DNA of 64,000 bases, from positions 3,755,442-3,819,441 of the forward strand of contig ML133454.1 of NCBI GenBank assembly GCA_003864495.1, in the 5' to 3' direction. Shown piece after piece: positions 1 through 11,926 of this stretch. The first letter of the stretch is position 1, and the number at the start of each line of letters is the position of its first letter. The position numbers and the translations under genes are program-made. The notes under the pieces are model-generated. The model worked only from the letters and a program-made list of their open reading frames with translations. It did no database searches and was not told the origin of the DNA. This stretch comes from Nemopilema nomurai. Its lineage: Eukaryota; Cnidaria; Scyphozoa; Rhizostomeae; Rhizostomatidae.

Positions 1-66
1 TGGCTGCATGAATTGCACGACGCGATAGTGCTCAGATGGCAGAACACAAATGGCAGGTTTGGTTAC

Positions 67-293
67 CTGATGGTCTCAGATCTGCCAAAAATGGTTGAAA
101 ATTGGATGGGCGTTTGTCCGGCAGCTGACTTTAGAGTGACATCCGCCCCGTAGTCAATCAGGAGCTTTGTGAATAGGTACCCGGCCGGGTTGGCCAGTCC
201 GGCCGCGAAGTGAATAGCTGCGGAACCATCGACCAGGTCGTTTGGATTGGCTCCTCGCTTGAGCAGGCTAACAATGCGCCTAGGGATGGACAT
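67..293 (-). CDS. ANKLE1: ANKLE1-like ankyrin-repeat exon (partial gene)
   Basis: Single exon read on the minus strand, ending in a donor (CAG followed by GTAACC at 66-61); the rest of the gene lies beyond the window start. The ~75 residues form two ankyrin repeats: VSLLKRGANPNDLVDG, then AIHFAAGL, then KLLIDYGADVTLKSAAGQTP. The order 'GANPN..DGSAAIHFAAGLANPAG' resembles the N-terminal ankyrin region of ANKLE1, a LEM-domain and GIY-YIG endonuclease protein that cuts DNA bridges; that match is from memory. No LEM or GIY-YIG domain is visible because the sequence stops. The exon may begin at an acceptor (ACCAG) directly before the ATG at 293, so the ATG need not be the true start. Another ankyrin protein cannot be excluded. 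Confidence 0.55.
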
Positions 294-967
294 CTGGTCT
301 TAGAATCATCCCAATTCGAAAACATGGGAATCGTTGTAGTGCTCTATGCTAGTTAAATTCAAAACCAGGACGTTTCAGGTCAATAATACTCAACTAAAGA
401 ATATGAATACTAGAAGTTGAGCACCTCAAAGTTGAGCATCTCAAAGTTGAGCACCTCAAAGTTGAGCATCTCAAAGTTGAGCATCTCAAAGTTGAGCATC
501 TCAAAGTTGAGCACCTCAAAGTTGAGCATCTCAAAGTTGAGCATCTCAAAGTTGAGCATCTCAAAGTTGAGCACCTCAAAGTTGAGCACCTCAAAGTTGA
601 GCACCTCAAAGTTGAGCATCTCAAAGTTGAGCATCTCAAAGTTGAGCATCTCAAAGTTGAGCACCTCAAAGTTGAGCATCTCAAAGTTGAGCATCTCAAA
701 GTTGAGCATCTCAAAGTTGAGCATCTCAAAGTTGAGTACCTCAAAGTTATACAGCTTGCAACTTGATCTCCAGCTCATTTAACGCATCTTTCAAAGTTTT
801 TTTATTTTCTTTCATTCGTTCATGTCTTTTCAAAGATGCATATCTTCATCTTTCTATTCTTCATATTTTTATAATTATGATCACATTCAAAGTTATTACT
901 GGTAGCGTAAAAGTCTCGAATTGGCACAATTTATAGCATAATTTAATCGTTTCGTTTTGTTGACATA
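294..967. other. Spacer between ANKLE1-like exon and USP-like gene
   Basis: Contains the 15-bp minisatellite (412-748) and, beyond it, AT-rich sequence without a supported exon. A TTTAAT at about 942-947 reads as ATTAAA on the minus strand, shortly after the USP-like stop codon, and is a candidate polyadenylation signal for that gene. Confidence 0.5.
412..748. repeat. 15-bp minisatellite, about 22 copies
   Basis: Head-to-tail array of TCAAAGTTGAGCATC with a C/T variant (GCACC or GCATC). Because the unit is 15 bp, several frames stay open on both strands and give false low-complexity ORFs. It lies upstream of the ANKLE1-like exon and downstream of the USP-like stop, so it is either intergenic or in the 5' intron of the ankyrin gene. 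Confidence 0.95.
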
Positions 968-3900
968 CTAATGGCCGAGTGATTCTAACTCGAAATGGAT
1001 CACGTGAGCATGATTGCGTAGGCGCACCCGCAGCCTCACCTCAGGTCCTGCTTGAACAATGCTCTCTGCAACTGGATCGTCAAGTTGGGCAACGGTGAGA
1101 GGTTCCTGCTGACGAACAGAAATGCAAATTAATGATCTATGGAACTGCATCGTTAAAAACTGAGCAGTTCGGCTAGCTCAAAGCTCATCATAACGAGAAT
1201 GCTGAAGTTGAAACCTCACCCACCCTCTCGATGTGTGCAGCTCACCATCCTTTTTAATCTTGTCGATTCCAGTAAAGGAGTTTCTGCGAATCTGAAAAAT
1301 GTGGCCACAGTTTAGTTATGTTCAAAGTAGGCCAGTACAATGGGCCAAAAGGATCATCTGCTTGTATCATTGTCGAGGAAATGCTTTGAACGTCTTCCGT
1401 GGAATCAGAAGGGCTTATTTTAAGTAGAAATACATGTCCTTGACATGCCCCCTATCGCAACCCCGTCCCTCCCCCTTTCCTGCCGACCAATGCAGTTTGA
1501 TTACCTGTTCAGAGCATTGTTGCCAGCAGTGACATTGTGAGCAGTTGCATGTCGAAACAGTTTCGTCATCCTTGATCTTGTCTTTTTCGAAATCATCTGC
1601 AAAAAGTCGACACTTCTTATCTACAAGCTGTTGTAATTTCCCTGCTTATATAGACCTTAACTAGAGGCAGAGTAAATAACCAATAACCAAATTCTTTCTA
1701 GCAAATGTTCTTGGCTTTAGCCGGGTACTAATAGGTAATTATCATGCCTCGATCAGCGGTATGACATCTCGTATGCTTCTAGTATGTGGCGAATGGCTTA
1801 CTGCAAATGCCTTACTTATGATTCATCACGTGTTCCACTTTCCATGTTTCCATGAATCATGTTGTGCTCAGTACAAACTTCAATGAAAGCTTATTCACAC
1901 ACTCAAGAATTACAATGACTAATAACGCAATACCAACTACAAATAGAATGCTAGCAGTTGTTTGGACTAGGCATACCTTTGTATTCACTGTTGTCCAACG
2001 GATTCGGCTTTATCTTTGGGTAGGCCTACAACACAAATCTGATGATTAGGTGAGCACATCGGCACAATCTCTTCGAATCAACTGCGCAAGGAAAACAAAG
2101 CCTTAGGCCTCTGTTTTTTTTCAAATTTATTTAAAGAGTAAACAATGCTTGGTGAATTCCGTCTGCTCGGTTTGACCACATTCTCTTCAAGTTATGCGAG
2201 CGCTTGTTTCTGTTTTATGGCTTTCAATGCTCTAAATTCCTTTCTTTAGAGCATTATTCAAGCTACTTCAATGTATTTGCTTCGACTAAACAAGCAACGA
2301 TCTTGAAACGCAGTCTTCCTCAACTTTCAGCTGGTCGAATGATGCAAATAATGTAAAAGAATTGTGGCGAAATTTGCAAGACCAAAATATATTTATACCA
2401 GCTTTGGCTTTAATTTCAATTCTTCTTAACTTAGTTGCATAAAGTTTAGATAGGCATATCGGCTTTTAGCAATAGATTGCACGCCTTCCTGAACAACAAG
2501 ACACTATTTTAGTTTCCAAAATTAATCCCATTTTCCTCATTGCTTCAATGCATGTTTGGTGCATTGTTTTCCCTAATAATTGCCAGCCTCGCGCATAATC
2601 AATGATGCTCTGGCTTCTCTCTCATCCGCTCTAACATTGCAAAAAAGCCCACCTCATCAACTCTACCATTTATCGTCTGCCTCAATTTTCTTTTCTTGCT
2701 TGTGGCGGCAACTGCCTTCTTTATGTTCTTCCTCTCTATTCATATAAAAAGTGTGCATTATTTTCTTGAAGTGTAATAGCGTCTTCGCCAGAGGACTTAA
2801 GCTAAGCTTGCAATATGTGTTCTTACTGCTTGCTTGCTTTCTATACCTTTCACGGAGCAAGAGCAGTGTTTATGCTTCTTTCAAACGCTTCATTTGAGCG
2901 CACACTCCTGCCACACGGCAAGAAAAAGAAAGAAAGGAAGAAGTGTAAGCCAAAGTGCATTAGTAGACATGTTGTACCAATAGATGATGCTTCTGCTCTA
3001 GCCTTCACCAAAGAGGCTATGCGCGGAAAGCAAATGGCCCTCACCGTCATGTTGGTTGTTGATGTAAATCAGGATTTCTATCCTCTTCTTGGATTTTGGC
3101 TTCTCTTGCTCCTGCAGAAGAGTTTCTGTATTATAGAATTCAATTTAATGTCTTTGAGACAGGTCTTCCTCAAAGAAGCTAACGGTAAATATGTTAAGCA
3201 GTGCCAGGGCCATGACACCTAGAAGCAGTCTTTTGCTGGGTGTCTTGGTATGCTTCATAGGTTGATCTACTCTCCAAAGATTGAAAGTGAAGTCTCTAAT
3301 TGCAGGTCTATCATGTGACTATCGCTAATTGCGATTAAAAGGAGTGAGGAAGTAGGACTGAGCTGCCTCGCAATTGTGGAGGCGCTTCAAGCTTCACTTA
3401 GGGGGCAGGTCTAAGGAATTCACAATCACGATGATCTTATGAATAATTCCAACAAACTCGAGAAAATAAAGAGAAGCATTACGTGTTGTGCAGCAGAGAT
3501 GTAAGCGACTTCTGTTTTCTTGTTGCATCCTGCAAGAAAACCAGCGTTATTCCAAATATGCTGCATGGAAACATTTCGACTAGCCAGATTACACTGAGGA
3601 ATTACACATTACACATAAACCACAACCTAGCCGATCCACCCAGCTAAAGGCACAAGACAGCAAATCCAGTATAGACAGTATCAATTTATCAATTTACTTC
3701 GAGAATGTAATGTCAATTTAACATCAAACAAGAAAAATCCCCATTTAGTAGGAAAAAGGGCACTAACATCTGCAACATTTTTAACAACGAAGAAATCTCT
3801 GAAAAGCGTTTTCCTTTCTATAGAAACCAGCCAAGCAGATTGTTGATTTATAACTCATTATAACAAGCAGATTGTTGATTTTACCCTCGGCATAGCTGAT

Positions 3901-6900
3901 AAGACCACACAGGTCGTAGCGTTTCCTGTTTTTGCTTGACTTCGAGAGGCAAGGCGAGAAGTCCAGACTTGGAAACAGAAGTTCCTTGCTCAACCCAAAG
4001 TTGCTGCAATCAAAAGACTCGATGACAATTGCTCATACTAACAAACTCAATGAGCATAAATGAGTATTGTCATGTGTTTCCTATCTATGCGGTGATCGGA
4101 ACACAATGACTTGATGACTGGATCACATTAAAGTTTAACTATTCATTGGTGAAAATCATTATTTTTAACTACCAGTTAAAATGACTAAATGTGATCTTCT
4201 ATTTGTTGGTTGATGACTTATTACTGAATGCCCAAAGCAACAGTTTGCGATTGCCCCTCCGCTCTGTCATCCCACAAGAACAGCAAATTAGACACAAGAT
4301 GAAACTATAGGAATGTCATGTTCTGCTGCTTTTCATTCCTCTCATTGTCTTCTCCTTCAAAGACAAAGGTCAGGAGGTTTTTCATTTACTTTTTTCATCT
4401 AAAGGGGCCTCTTTCTTTACAACCGACCAATAAAGCACACAGCGGCATTATGATCTCATACCTGTTGTTGGTCAATACCAGAAAGTCAGGGTACGAAATC
4501 ACAGTTCTTGTGCTTTCCATATTTCTCTCTACGCCACAGCGGTTGCATGCGACTTTGTTCTCCCTTTTGAAAAATTGACAGCTATTAGGGTCCTTGATCC
4601 CTTGCAATATTAGGAAAGCCATTTATTTTATTTTATTCTATCCAGAAGGGTCTAGCCAAAGAGCTAGTTGCCTAGCAACTTACCCGCGTCGGAAACCAGC
4701 GAGTCCTTCAGAAACCGTGTAGACTTTGGCAGGGACCCCCCTGGCAAAACTCTCGTGCTCCAACACTGTTGATTGCTGCAACAGGGAATCAAAATGTAAA
4801 AAACTTCTCTATTAACAAATTAAACATTACTACTTGGAAGTGTATTTTCTTTCTGTTAGATTTAATGGCTTCCAAAGGCTTGTTTTGGAGTTTTTTCTTT
4901 ATACCAAACATTGATTGTGTGTAAGTCTCAATGCTGTTGCAACAATCATTTAACGGTACCTTAAGCCTCATGACAGGTGGTATGAAGATGACAATCTTGC
5001 AATCTCTGTCCAATGAAAATTCTTTGCTTGATGTCACGTGACAGCCAGAACAGTTTTGCTCATTGCAAACAGCGCAGGCATTGTCCTAAATGGAAATGAG
5101 TCATTAATTTCCTCGAAAACACTTGAGGACTCAAAATTTTGCAGCAGAGAGATTCAAGAGCTCCAGGTTTAATCCCGCCCTCTTAGTCCCGCGTTTGCGC
5201 TGACGTGATATGCAGAGAATAATGTCACATGTCTTCTCCTATGCACTGTTTGTTCATTAGCTCATCTTCTTTCCTTCTATCTCCCGCTTTCCTAACAACA
5301 CTGAGGGGTCTCCTCTGCATGACCTGTCATTTCCAAACACTTACCAGTGACAGCTCTACGGTGTCTGGGCAAGGAACACACCCAAGATCTGACATAACCT
5401 TTACGATTTAGCCATATAAACCGAGTGACATATAAACCGCAGATTTCCTTATTCCTTTTGTGGGATCATATCTTTAACTCCTTTCGCATTATTCTGGTCA
5501 AAATTTGCTGTAACGACGTTTTCGTTAGCGGAAAGCCGAGAGGGTGGAGGTCGATATGTTCTTTGTAATATTATTTCTACGGTTGTACTGTCCAAAATCA
5601 ATGCGTATCGTTCGTATTAATGTTAAAATGCTTCATCAGTGATGCCTTGTCTAAAAATGCAGAAATGAAATAAGGCGAATCCTTGAGACCCCGAATAGTC
5701 AGCGTATCAGAATTTCATCAGAGTAGGAATTCTTCGTAGGTGGTTTTCATTTCTAATGGGGAATTTCATCAATCAAGTGAACCAACCGATATCCTTAGAA
5801 CAACGATGAAAATTCTTTTGCATTCATCTTCAGTTGCTCCAAGAAGGTACTTAGGAATTCTGGCGACGACGTCCCCCTCAATTGTCTTTCGAATTTGGAT
5901 GAAGGCCGGAGGGACTTGGTTTCTACCACAACGCTCCTAAATCATGGAAGAGGAAGGTCTTGTCATCGTAGCACTTCGTAACAAACAGTTCTAAACTGAA
6001 TTTCTTTAATGGCGTTTGACGAATACAGCGGCTTGCAACTTAGAGTTACTTAGGTCAGGTGGAATAATCAATGGGGGTAGGAAACTTGTGGGGGTGATTG
6101 TCTTGTAAGTAATCTTTGGTACCCTAGTTGCGTTGCTTTAGTCAGTTAAATCAGCACACGAAAGCTACTTTTGATTTTTTACACTCTTGTCAAATAACAA
6201 TCTAAATGCAAGGCCATTTATATTTTACTTTCTTGCCAGAGGGACAAGTACGCTACCGAGGTACAAAATCTTTGAGTGATACTCACAAATCCATCGTCTT
6301 GGAAAACAACAGGAACTGTTATTACTTCACCTCTCTTCGGGTTTACACTCTCCTTCCCATGACTCTTTCCTTCTTCCTCAGCAAAATCTATAGGAGCTGG
6401 TGTGCTGGTGAATGGATACGAGTCTCCATCGGCCTCGGAATCATGAGCGGTTCCTTTAGGCCGCTTGCGGATTATCTGAAATGCTTGCAGCTCACCATCC
6501 TCGCACATAGCTTCGAAAGCCGTTGTTGTTGCCCTCTAGAAACGATTCAAAGCTTATAAATTATTTTTCTCTTTATATGAATATAGATTTTAATCGTGCA
6601 GAGGACTGAAAATGGGGAACAATGTGCCACCAAAAAGCCTTCTATTCCAGTGCCTAGCCCTATATATGAAAATGGACCCTTACTTAGTGATAGTAGAGTA
6701 CTCTTTTTGCATTTTCGATCGCTATAAAATCTTTGAACTCAAGATTTTATAGCTTAAAAATCTTGGCTTTCACAGCAAGTGAATCGATACTAAAAATGGT
6801 GGATCTAGAACTCAAGTCTATTTGCCAAAAGCCTTCTCTAGGCACCTCCCACCGTTGTTAGGTACAGACGCACGAAGAACAAGAATACCTGCTATTCTAA

Positions 6901-9900
6901 TGATTCATTTGACTGTGAACAGGGCCTCGAACGGTAGGTGTCGAAATCTGGCCTATGTCACAGTCGCAATGGCATCCAAAACCGTTTATTTTGCTGTCCA
7001 ATAACAAGAAAGCTTTCTGGCCTTCGGCGTTGGAAAAGCAACTCACGTGGACCACCATGACGTCATTGTTCTTCACTGAAGCGATAACGAGGTCAGACGG
7101 GTCGAAGCTGCTAATCTGCGACAGTTTGCATCTGATATCGTCTATGTAGGTGTGTTGGTTTAGCTGAACTAAATATCTGGATAGAAATAGGGCGTGTTAG
7201 CTGTTCAAACAAACCTAGCGCAGTTCCAGAGTGACTACAAACTGCTGTTTAAACACATTAAAATCGCATTATGTGGCCACTGTCAAGCGAACGAAGACCG
7301 AAACACAGACAGCGCAGGACCGATGACCCGCAATGACCAATGGATTAGGCCTTAGACATACCTAACAACCCGGAACGTCTTATCCTTCCCTCTTGTGTTA
7401 ACTGCAATCACTGTGGAAAGGAGAACCAAGCTCTACAAATGCGAAGAAGCAGCTAAAAAGCATTTAAAGATTATCTAAGAAGTTTATAATTGTTTATGAG
7501 TGCAGAAAGAGTTTGATCGCACAAGCTATGCGATGGTGGGTGCAGCCATTGAGCATGCGCAAAGAAGGCCATAGTACTCTCTATCAATCTCACCAAGTGT
7601 TTTTTCGTCCAGCGCCGATGAGAAAAGCGGAATCGATGTAAAGGGTTCATGCGAAATGTTTTGATATCCACACGGGCATAGGTCCTGCAAGTCAAGAGAA
7701 TGCTAAATCCATTCATTGCAAGTGTAGATACAATCATACACTAATGATTGAATGCATTGATTCGAGCAATGTCTAGAAGAATTCTCCGTGGTGAATTATT
7801 AAGAAATACCCGTGCCGTGTTTCATTGTTTTGGCGTATTAACCTGCTGTTGGTTTGGCATTAACAGCTGACAGTGCTTTGTGCTTCGGTGAACATTAAAA
7901 GATACAATGACAAGTTACACAGGGCTTTATTAGCAACCTCTAACAAACTGTCTTCTTATACAGAAGTGAGGCGTGTTATCAAAACTGCCTGTATAATAGC
8001 TGTGAAGTGATTAGACTTGCAGGCTCGATATGAAAAGAGAAGGAACACGACAAAGCCATCTGCTTGTTATTGAATGGTTTTGAGATAAAAATGCCACGTT
8101 GGTTTTATCTGTGTGTCAAGGGCAAGGGCGCCTGGACGTCCCTCTTTTCGCAGCCGTATTTACAAAGCACAAACAATAACATAGACTCTTTCATATTCCA
8201 AGTCAAACAAGAGCAACCGAATCGATATTAACGATAAACAGTACTTGCCTGTTTCTTGAGATGTCCTCGAAATAAGTGGCTGATGATGGAATGATTGCTG
8301 CGATTTGATTGCCTAAGGTCGAATTTGGAGTTGATTGGGTGAAGAGAAGGCGTACATGTTCATTCAATCGAAGGTTAATAAAGTGTTCAGCAATGCTGTT
8401 ACTAAGTGTTGCACCAAGTCTGTACTTATTCGTCGTACCTGCATTTCCTTAGGCAGGTTCGCTTGAGATTCCCGTTGTTCTTTGCCAGAATGATTTCTTC
8501 ATGAAGTTTCCCTAGCATTCCCTTTAATGTCTCAAAACATGTCTGAAAGGTACAAACGCCCTTTAGTCTAAAATCAGTTGATTCAATGTCCTTTATAGGG
8601 AGTGACCATGAAATATGCTGTTGCATTCAAAGAATCTAACAGGGTACAACCAGTCAACCAATCAGATGTGCCTGAAAATCAACTAGGAGATAGATGATGA
8701 TACCTCTGCAATCAACAGCTCCATTTGAAATTCAGCAGCCAGCCTGGATATTTCTTTCTGCTTCTCCTCTTCCTGCATACGTCGGGTCTTTCGGAAAACT
8801 TTTATCACATACTCAAGAGTTGCACTTTTTTGCTGAAGAACAGAAGTCACATTCACATAAATGAAGGGCAGGAAATGAGTTAAGTGCTAGCTAAATTTGA
8901 TTGATGGCTAATTTTTACCATAATGATTATTGTATCCATATCGTGACACGGTTTATATACCATCGTAATAACCACCCTTAATGGCCTAGCTAGATGTCTA
9001 AGTAGTGACAACACCCATTGCTGTAGTAGGCCTTTCATAATTTGCAGCAACAGCAAAGGTGATACTTGCTTCATGTGAACAAGCATGTACCTTGTGTACC
9101 TGTGAGTGCTCTACGCAGCCAGCTTGATATTCGCCTTGCTCTTGAACCACATCATGATAAATGACTCCTAGAACATGACATAATAGCATTACTCTTCCGA
9201 ATTGGTGAAGACAAAGTGCCAACCCGTAAGGGCATCAAAATATACTCTGCGCATTTATCTGATGCCGTCTGTTTCTCTTGCAAAGTTGACGTCAAAAGAC
9301 ATTCCATATGAAAATCACAGCTTTCAACTGTGCTGCAAAGTGCCTATTGCCTTAGAAAAAGAGAGCTGATATCGTCCTGCTTGTTGGCTGCAAAAATCAT
9401 GGTCTGGATGGTGCAACATGCGTGTGCGTGATACATCAACTCAATTTACCCCTGAAGCATTCGGAGCATTCATTTGAAAGAAGGTCTTAAAGATGATTAA
9501 GCATAAAACGGTTGCTGTTTCGAAAGCGTACCTCTGAAATACCTCTGAAAAGGCTCGATTGCAAGGAGGCAACAGACAGCAGCAATCAGCCTTGAATTTT
9601 CCTCCTCAGAGTCAAAGCATTGTCCTTCAATCTCTAACGTGAAACCGAACATATCACAAGCTTAAAGAGATCCCTCGAATGGGAATGAATCGTAATCAAA
9701 ATGCAAGTTTATATTAAAGAAAGGCATCCTGAGAGTGTTGGAAGAAGGTAAATCCTGTATTCGTTTTGTGCACTGCATAATTGGGAATTCTTGCTTTCCT
9801 TGGGTAAAGTGGACTAGCAAAATTTAACATGCCTTGTATTGGCCATGAAACAACGCCATGTCTTGTAAAACGATGATTAATCATTTCCCCCTTCTCTAGT

Positions 9901-11923
9901 GACACTAAGCTACCCCATTCCCTCCCCCGGTAGAACAGAAAGCATTTTAAAGCATGGAAAAGTAATAGTTGGTAGAATAACTGACAACCAAATGTGTGAA
10001 AAGAGGAGTTAGCTAAATGTGTGCTAATCATTTTTGTGATCGAATATTGGTCACTCACCGGTGTTTGCTAGAGTAACTTCATCTAGGTCACTTTTCAAAA
10101 TTTTATCAGGCTCATCGTTCCCTTCATTTCTAAACCCGAAAGGAAACAAGAGTCATTTCAAGGTAATAAAAACTGGGTGGTATTTCAAAGCTTTTAAAGC
10201 TCTACTCTAGCTGACTAGGGATTTTGAATTAGCTTTGAGCACACAATCTACAATGAGAACATAGTTACTAGGAATTGAGCATGGTCTGGACAAAAGCCGG
10301 TGGAAGGAGATCTTCTGTCTTTTAAACTAGATGTGCACTAAGGATCAAATTTAGTTAGAAGAGATCACTGATGCTTATTACAAAATAGTCAGAAGAAAAA
10401 AGGCAAGCAATTTACGTTTCTTCTGCAAATCTCCTTTGACCAAACCAATGTCGTATCATTGATGTCTATCAGAAAGAATTCAAGATTTTAGAAAGTGCCT
10501 CCTAGCACTAATTTGTAGATGAGAAAGAAAACTTTGGGCATCATGTGCTAATGTAATGCATTGTGGATTGCATAATGTATTGAAGTATTAAAGTAAAAAG
10601 CGAGTTGGCAGGAAATGATGTTACTACTGGTGGAAAAGTCATAGCAAGTGAAATTCTTGTTTGCACCTCTCTGTGATAATCGACGCCTTCAACCCGCACT
10701 TCGTCTTCTTGTCGAATAACTGGTAGGGATGATCGCGCTGTATCCAGACAGGATTCTGTTGAACAAAGAGGAGTTAATGGCCATAAATGCAAGAGGAGTT
10801 AATGGCCATAAATGCTTGCTGACAATGCTTTCTGATCCCTAAACACAACACAATCACCTACAGTCGTTGTTGTGGCCTTTTGCTTGAATTGGGAATCTTT
10901 CTACTTGGGCAGAACTTTTAGCTATGGTAGTTTTCCTGCAAAGCCAAAAGTTTGATAAATGATGGCATTTTGACGGAATTGTGGAAGTGTACACAATTAT
11001 CAAATGTAAAGCTGCTTACCGTATTTGGACACCGATCCATCGTCACCAAGGGAAAGTTGATGACACGCAGTATGTCCACAGGATATGGCTGATTCGCTAG
11101 AAGAATCAAATCCTGATTAGTTAGTTTTGGTCTAGACCTGTTCAAAAGGACTCCAGAAAAAAAACGGTCTCTGATCAGACATGAAGGGGAAAGGGACACG
11201 AAATGGTCTCACCTGTCGTGCAGGTCATATAAAGACGTGCAACGAGCCTCCTCTTCATGAGCATCAGTGTGAGGCACCACATACTGCTCTTGGAATTCCT
11301 AAAAGCATAGTCAAGAGCATTTATTATGAACTTAGAAGTACTTCCTACAATATCAATATGCCTGACAATAAAGTGGCTCATGAAAACTCTTTTTAGTTTC
11401 AGAAACAGCAATAGGTGTAGGGGCAAGCACCCCCCCCCCCCGAATTTGCAAGCGAGCTTTTGGCTAAGTTGTCCAATTTAATATCTAGCTATTCTTTATT
11501 AGTCTTTGAGTCATGAATATATGATATCTCTTTTTAAATCCCCGAGCACCGGTGAGTATATGTGTTTCCTTATTTGCAAGCATTTCCTAAAAATGCTGTT
11601 AGAGGGTTAACAAAAGCAACATGAATAATTTTTGCCTGGAAGACATTGAATATTATGTTCTTAGACAGCATCAAATATTTTGGATTTTATTGCAGAATTG
11701 AAGTGTCGTGGTAGTTGTTGTCGAGGAAGCACTGCGGATAAACATCGTGTAACCTTTAATTCCAGGTCATTCGTGCATATTTTGCCCAAATCTATCGTCT
11801 CAATCACAAGCTGCAAGTTACCATCGCAAATTATATTCAAAATACCTTTAAATTCGCTCTTTCTTTCTTCCAAGACTCAAAAATCCTCCAATTCTCACCA
11901 CTTAATCTCCTCGCTGGGCTCAT
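968..11923 (-). CDS. Divergent USP-fold (ubiquitin-specific protease-like) protein, probably inactive
   Basis: Twenty-five exons (high to low): 11926-11846, 11810-11754, 11298-11213, 11096-11020, 10755-10667, 10465-10416, 10129-10059, 9633-9532, 9167-9100, 8832-8704, 8542-8439, 8312-8249, 7684-7594, 7410-7362, 7176-7047, 6535-6287, 5936-5787, 5398-5345, 5085-4960, 4775-4684, 4581-4462, 4003-3885, 1596-1505, 1291-1220, 1108-968. All phases match; 819 residues from the ATG at 11923. USP-like landmarks: AIEPFQRYF (~195), HLFRGHLKKQDLCPCGYQ (~315-333), CAVCNEQNCSGC (~570), VLEHESFARG (~613), ACNRCGVE (~650), DFLVLTNN, RYDLCGLISYAE (~707). In USPs the two Cys pairs hold one zinc ion. The GNTCxxNS Cys box and GHY His box are not visible, so catalysis is doubtful. 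The N-terminal 170 residues are unrecognised. Donors at 5781-5786 and the start are the weakest calls. Confidence 0.75.
7047..7410 (-). other. Ubl-like insert of the USP-like protein (two exons)
   Basis: Exons 7410-7362 and 7176-7047 encode VIAVNTRGKDKTFRVVR followed by YLVQLNQHTYIDDIRCKLSQ and SDLVIASVKNNDVMVVH. A short beta-hairpin, a helix containing 'DDIRCKLSQISSF' and a 'LVIASV' strand resemble the ubiquitin-like insert found after the first zinc-ribbon pair in USP4/11/15-type catalytic domains. The assignment rests on pattern and position, not on an alignment. Confidence 0.5.
8243..8248 (-). other. GC-AG intron donor
   Basis: Reading the minus strand, the exon ends AAACAG and the intron starts GCAAGT instead of GTAAGT. 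The intron closes at 7685 with a normal CAG. The reading frame (LKKQ then DLCPCG) continues correctly across it. GC-AG introns are a known minority class with strong flanking donor bases, as here. Confidence 0.7.
10774..10816. repeat. Short tandem duplication in a USP-like intron
   Basis: The string AGAGGAGTTAATGGCCATAA occurs twice back to back upstream of the acceptor for exon 10755-10667. It is a small local duplication with no evident function. Confidence 0.8.
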
Positions 11924-11926
11924 GAT

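Noticed and set aside
410..782. Three overlapping ORFs of SKLST, LNFEM and STLRC repeats
   Set aside because: By-products of a 15-bp array that leaves several frames open on both strands.
3045..3111. Minus-strand exon candidate EQEKPKSKKRIEILIYINN in the USP-like gene
   Set aside because: It has an acceptor and a donor, but in the phase required between exons 4003-3885 and 1596-1505 it hits a stop. Possibly an alternative or chance exon.
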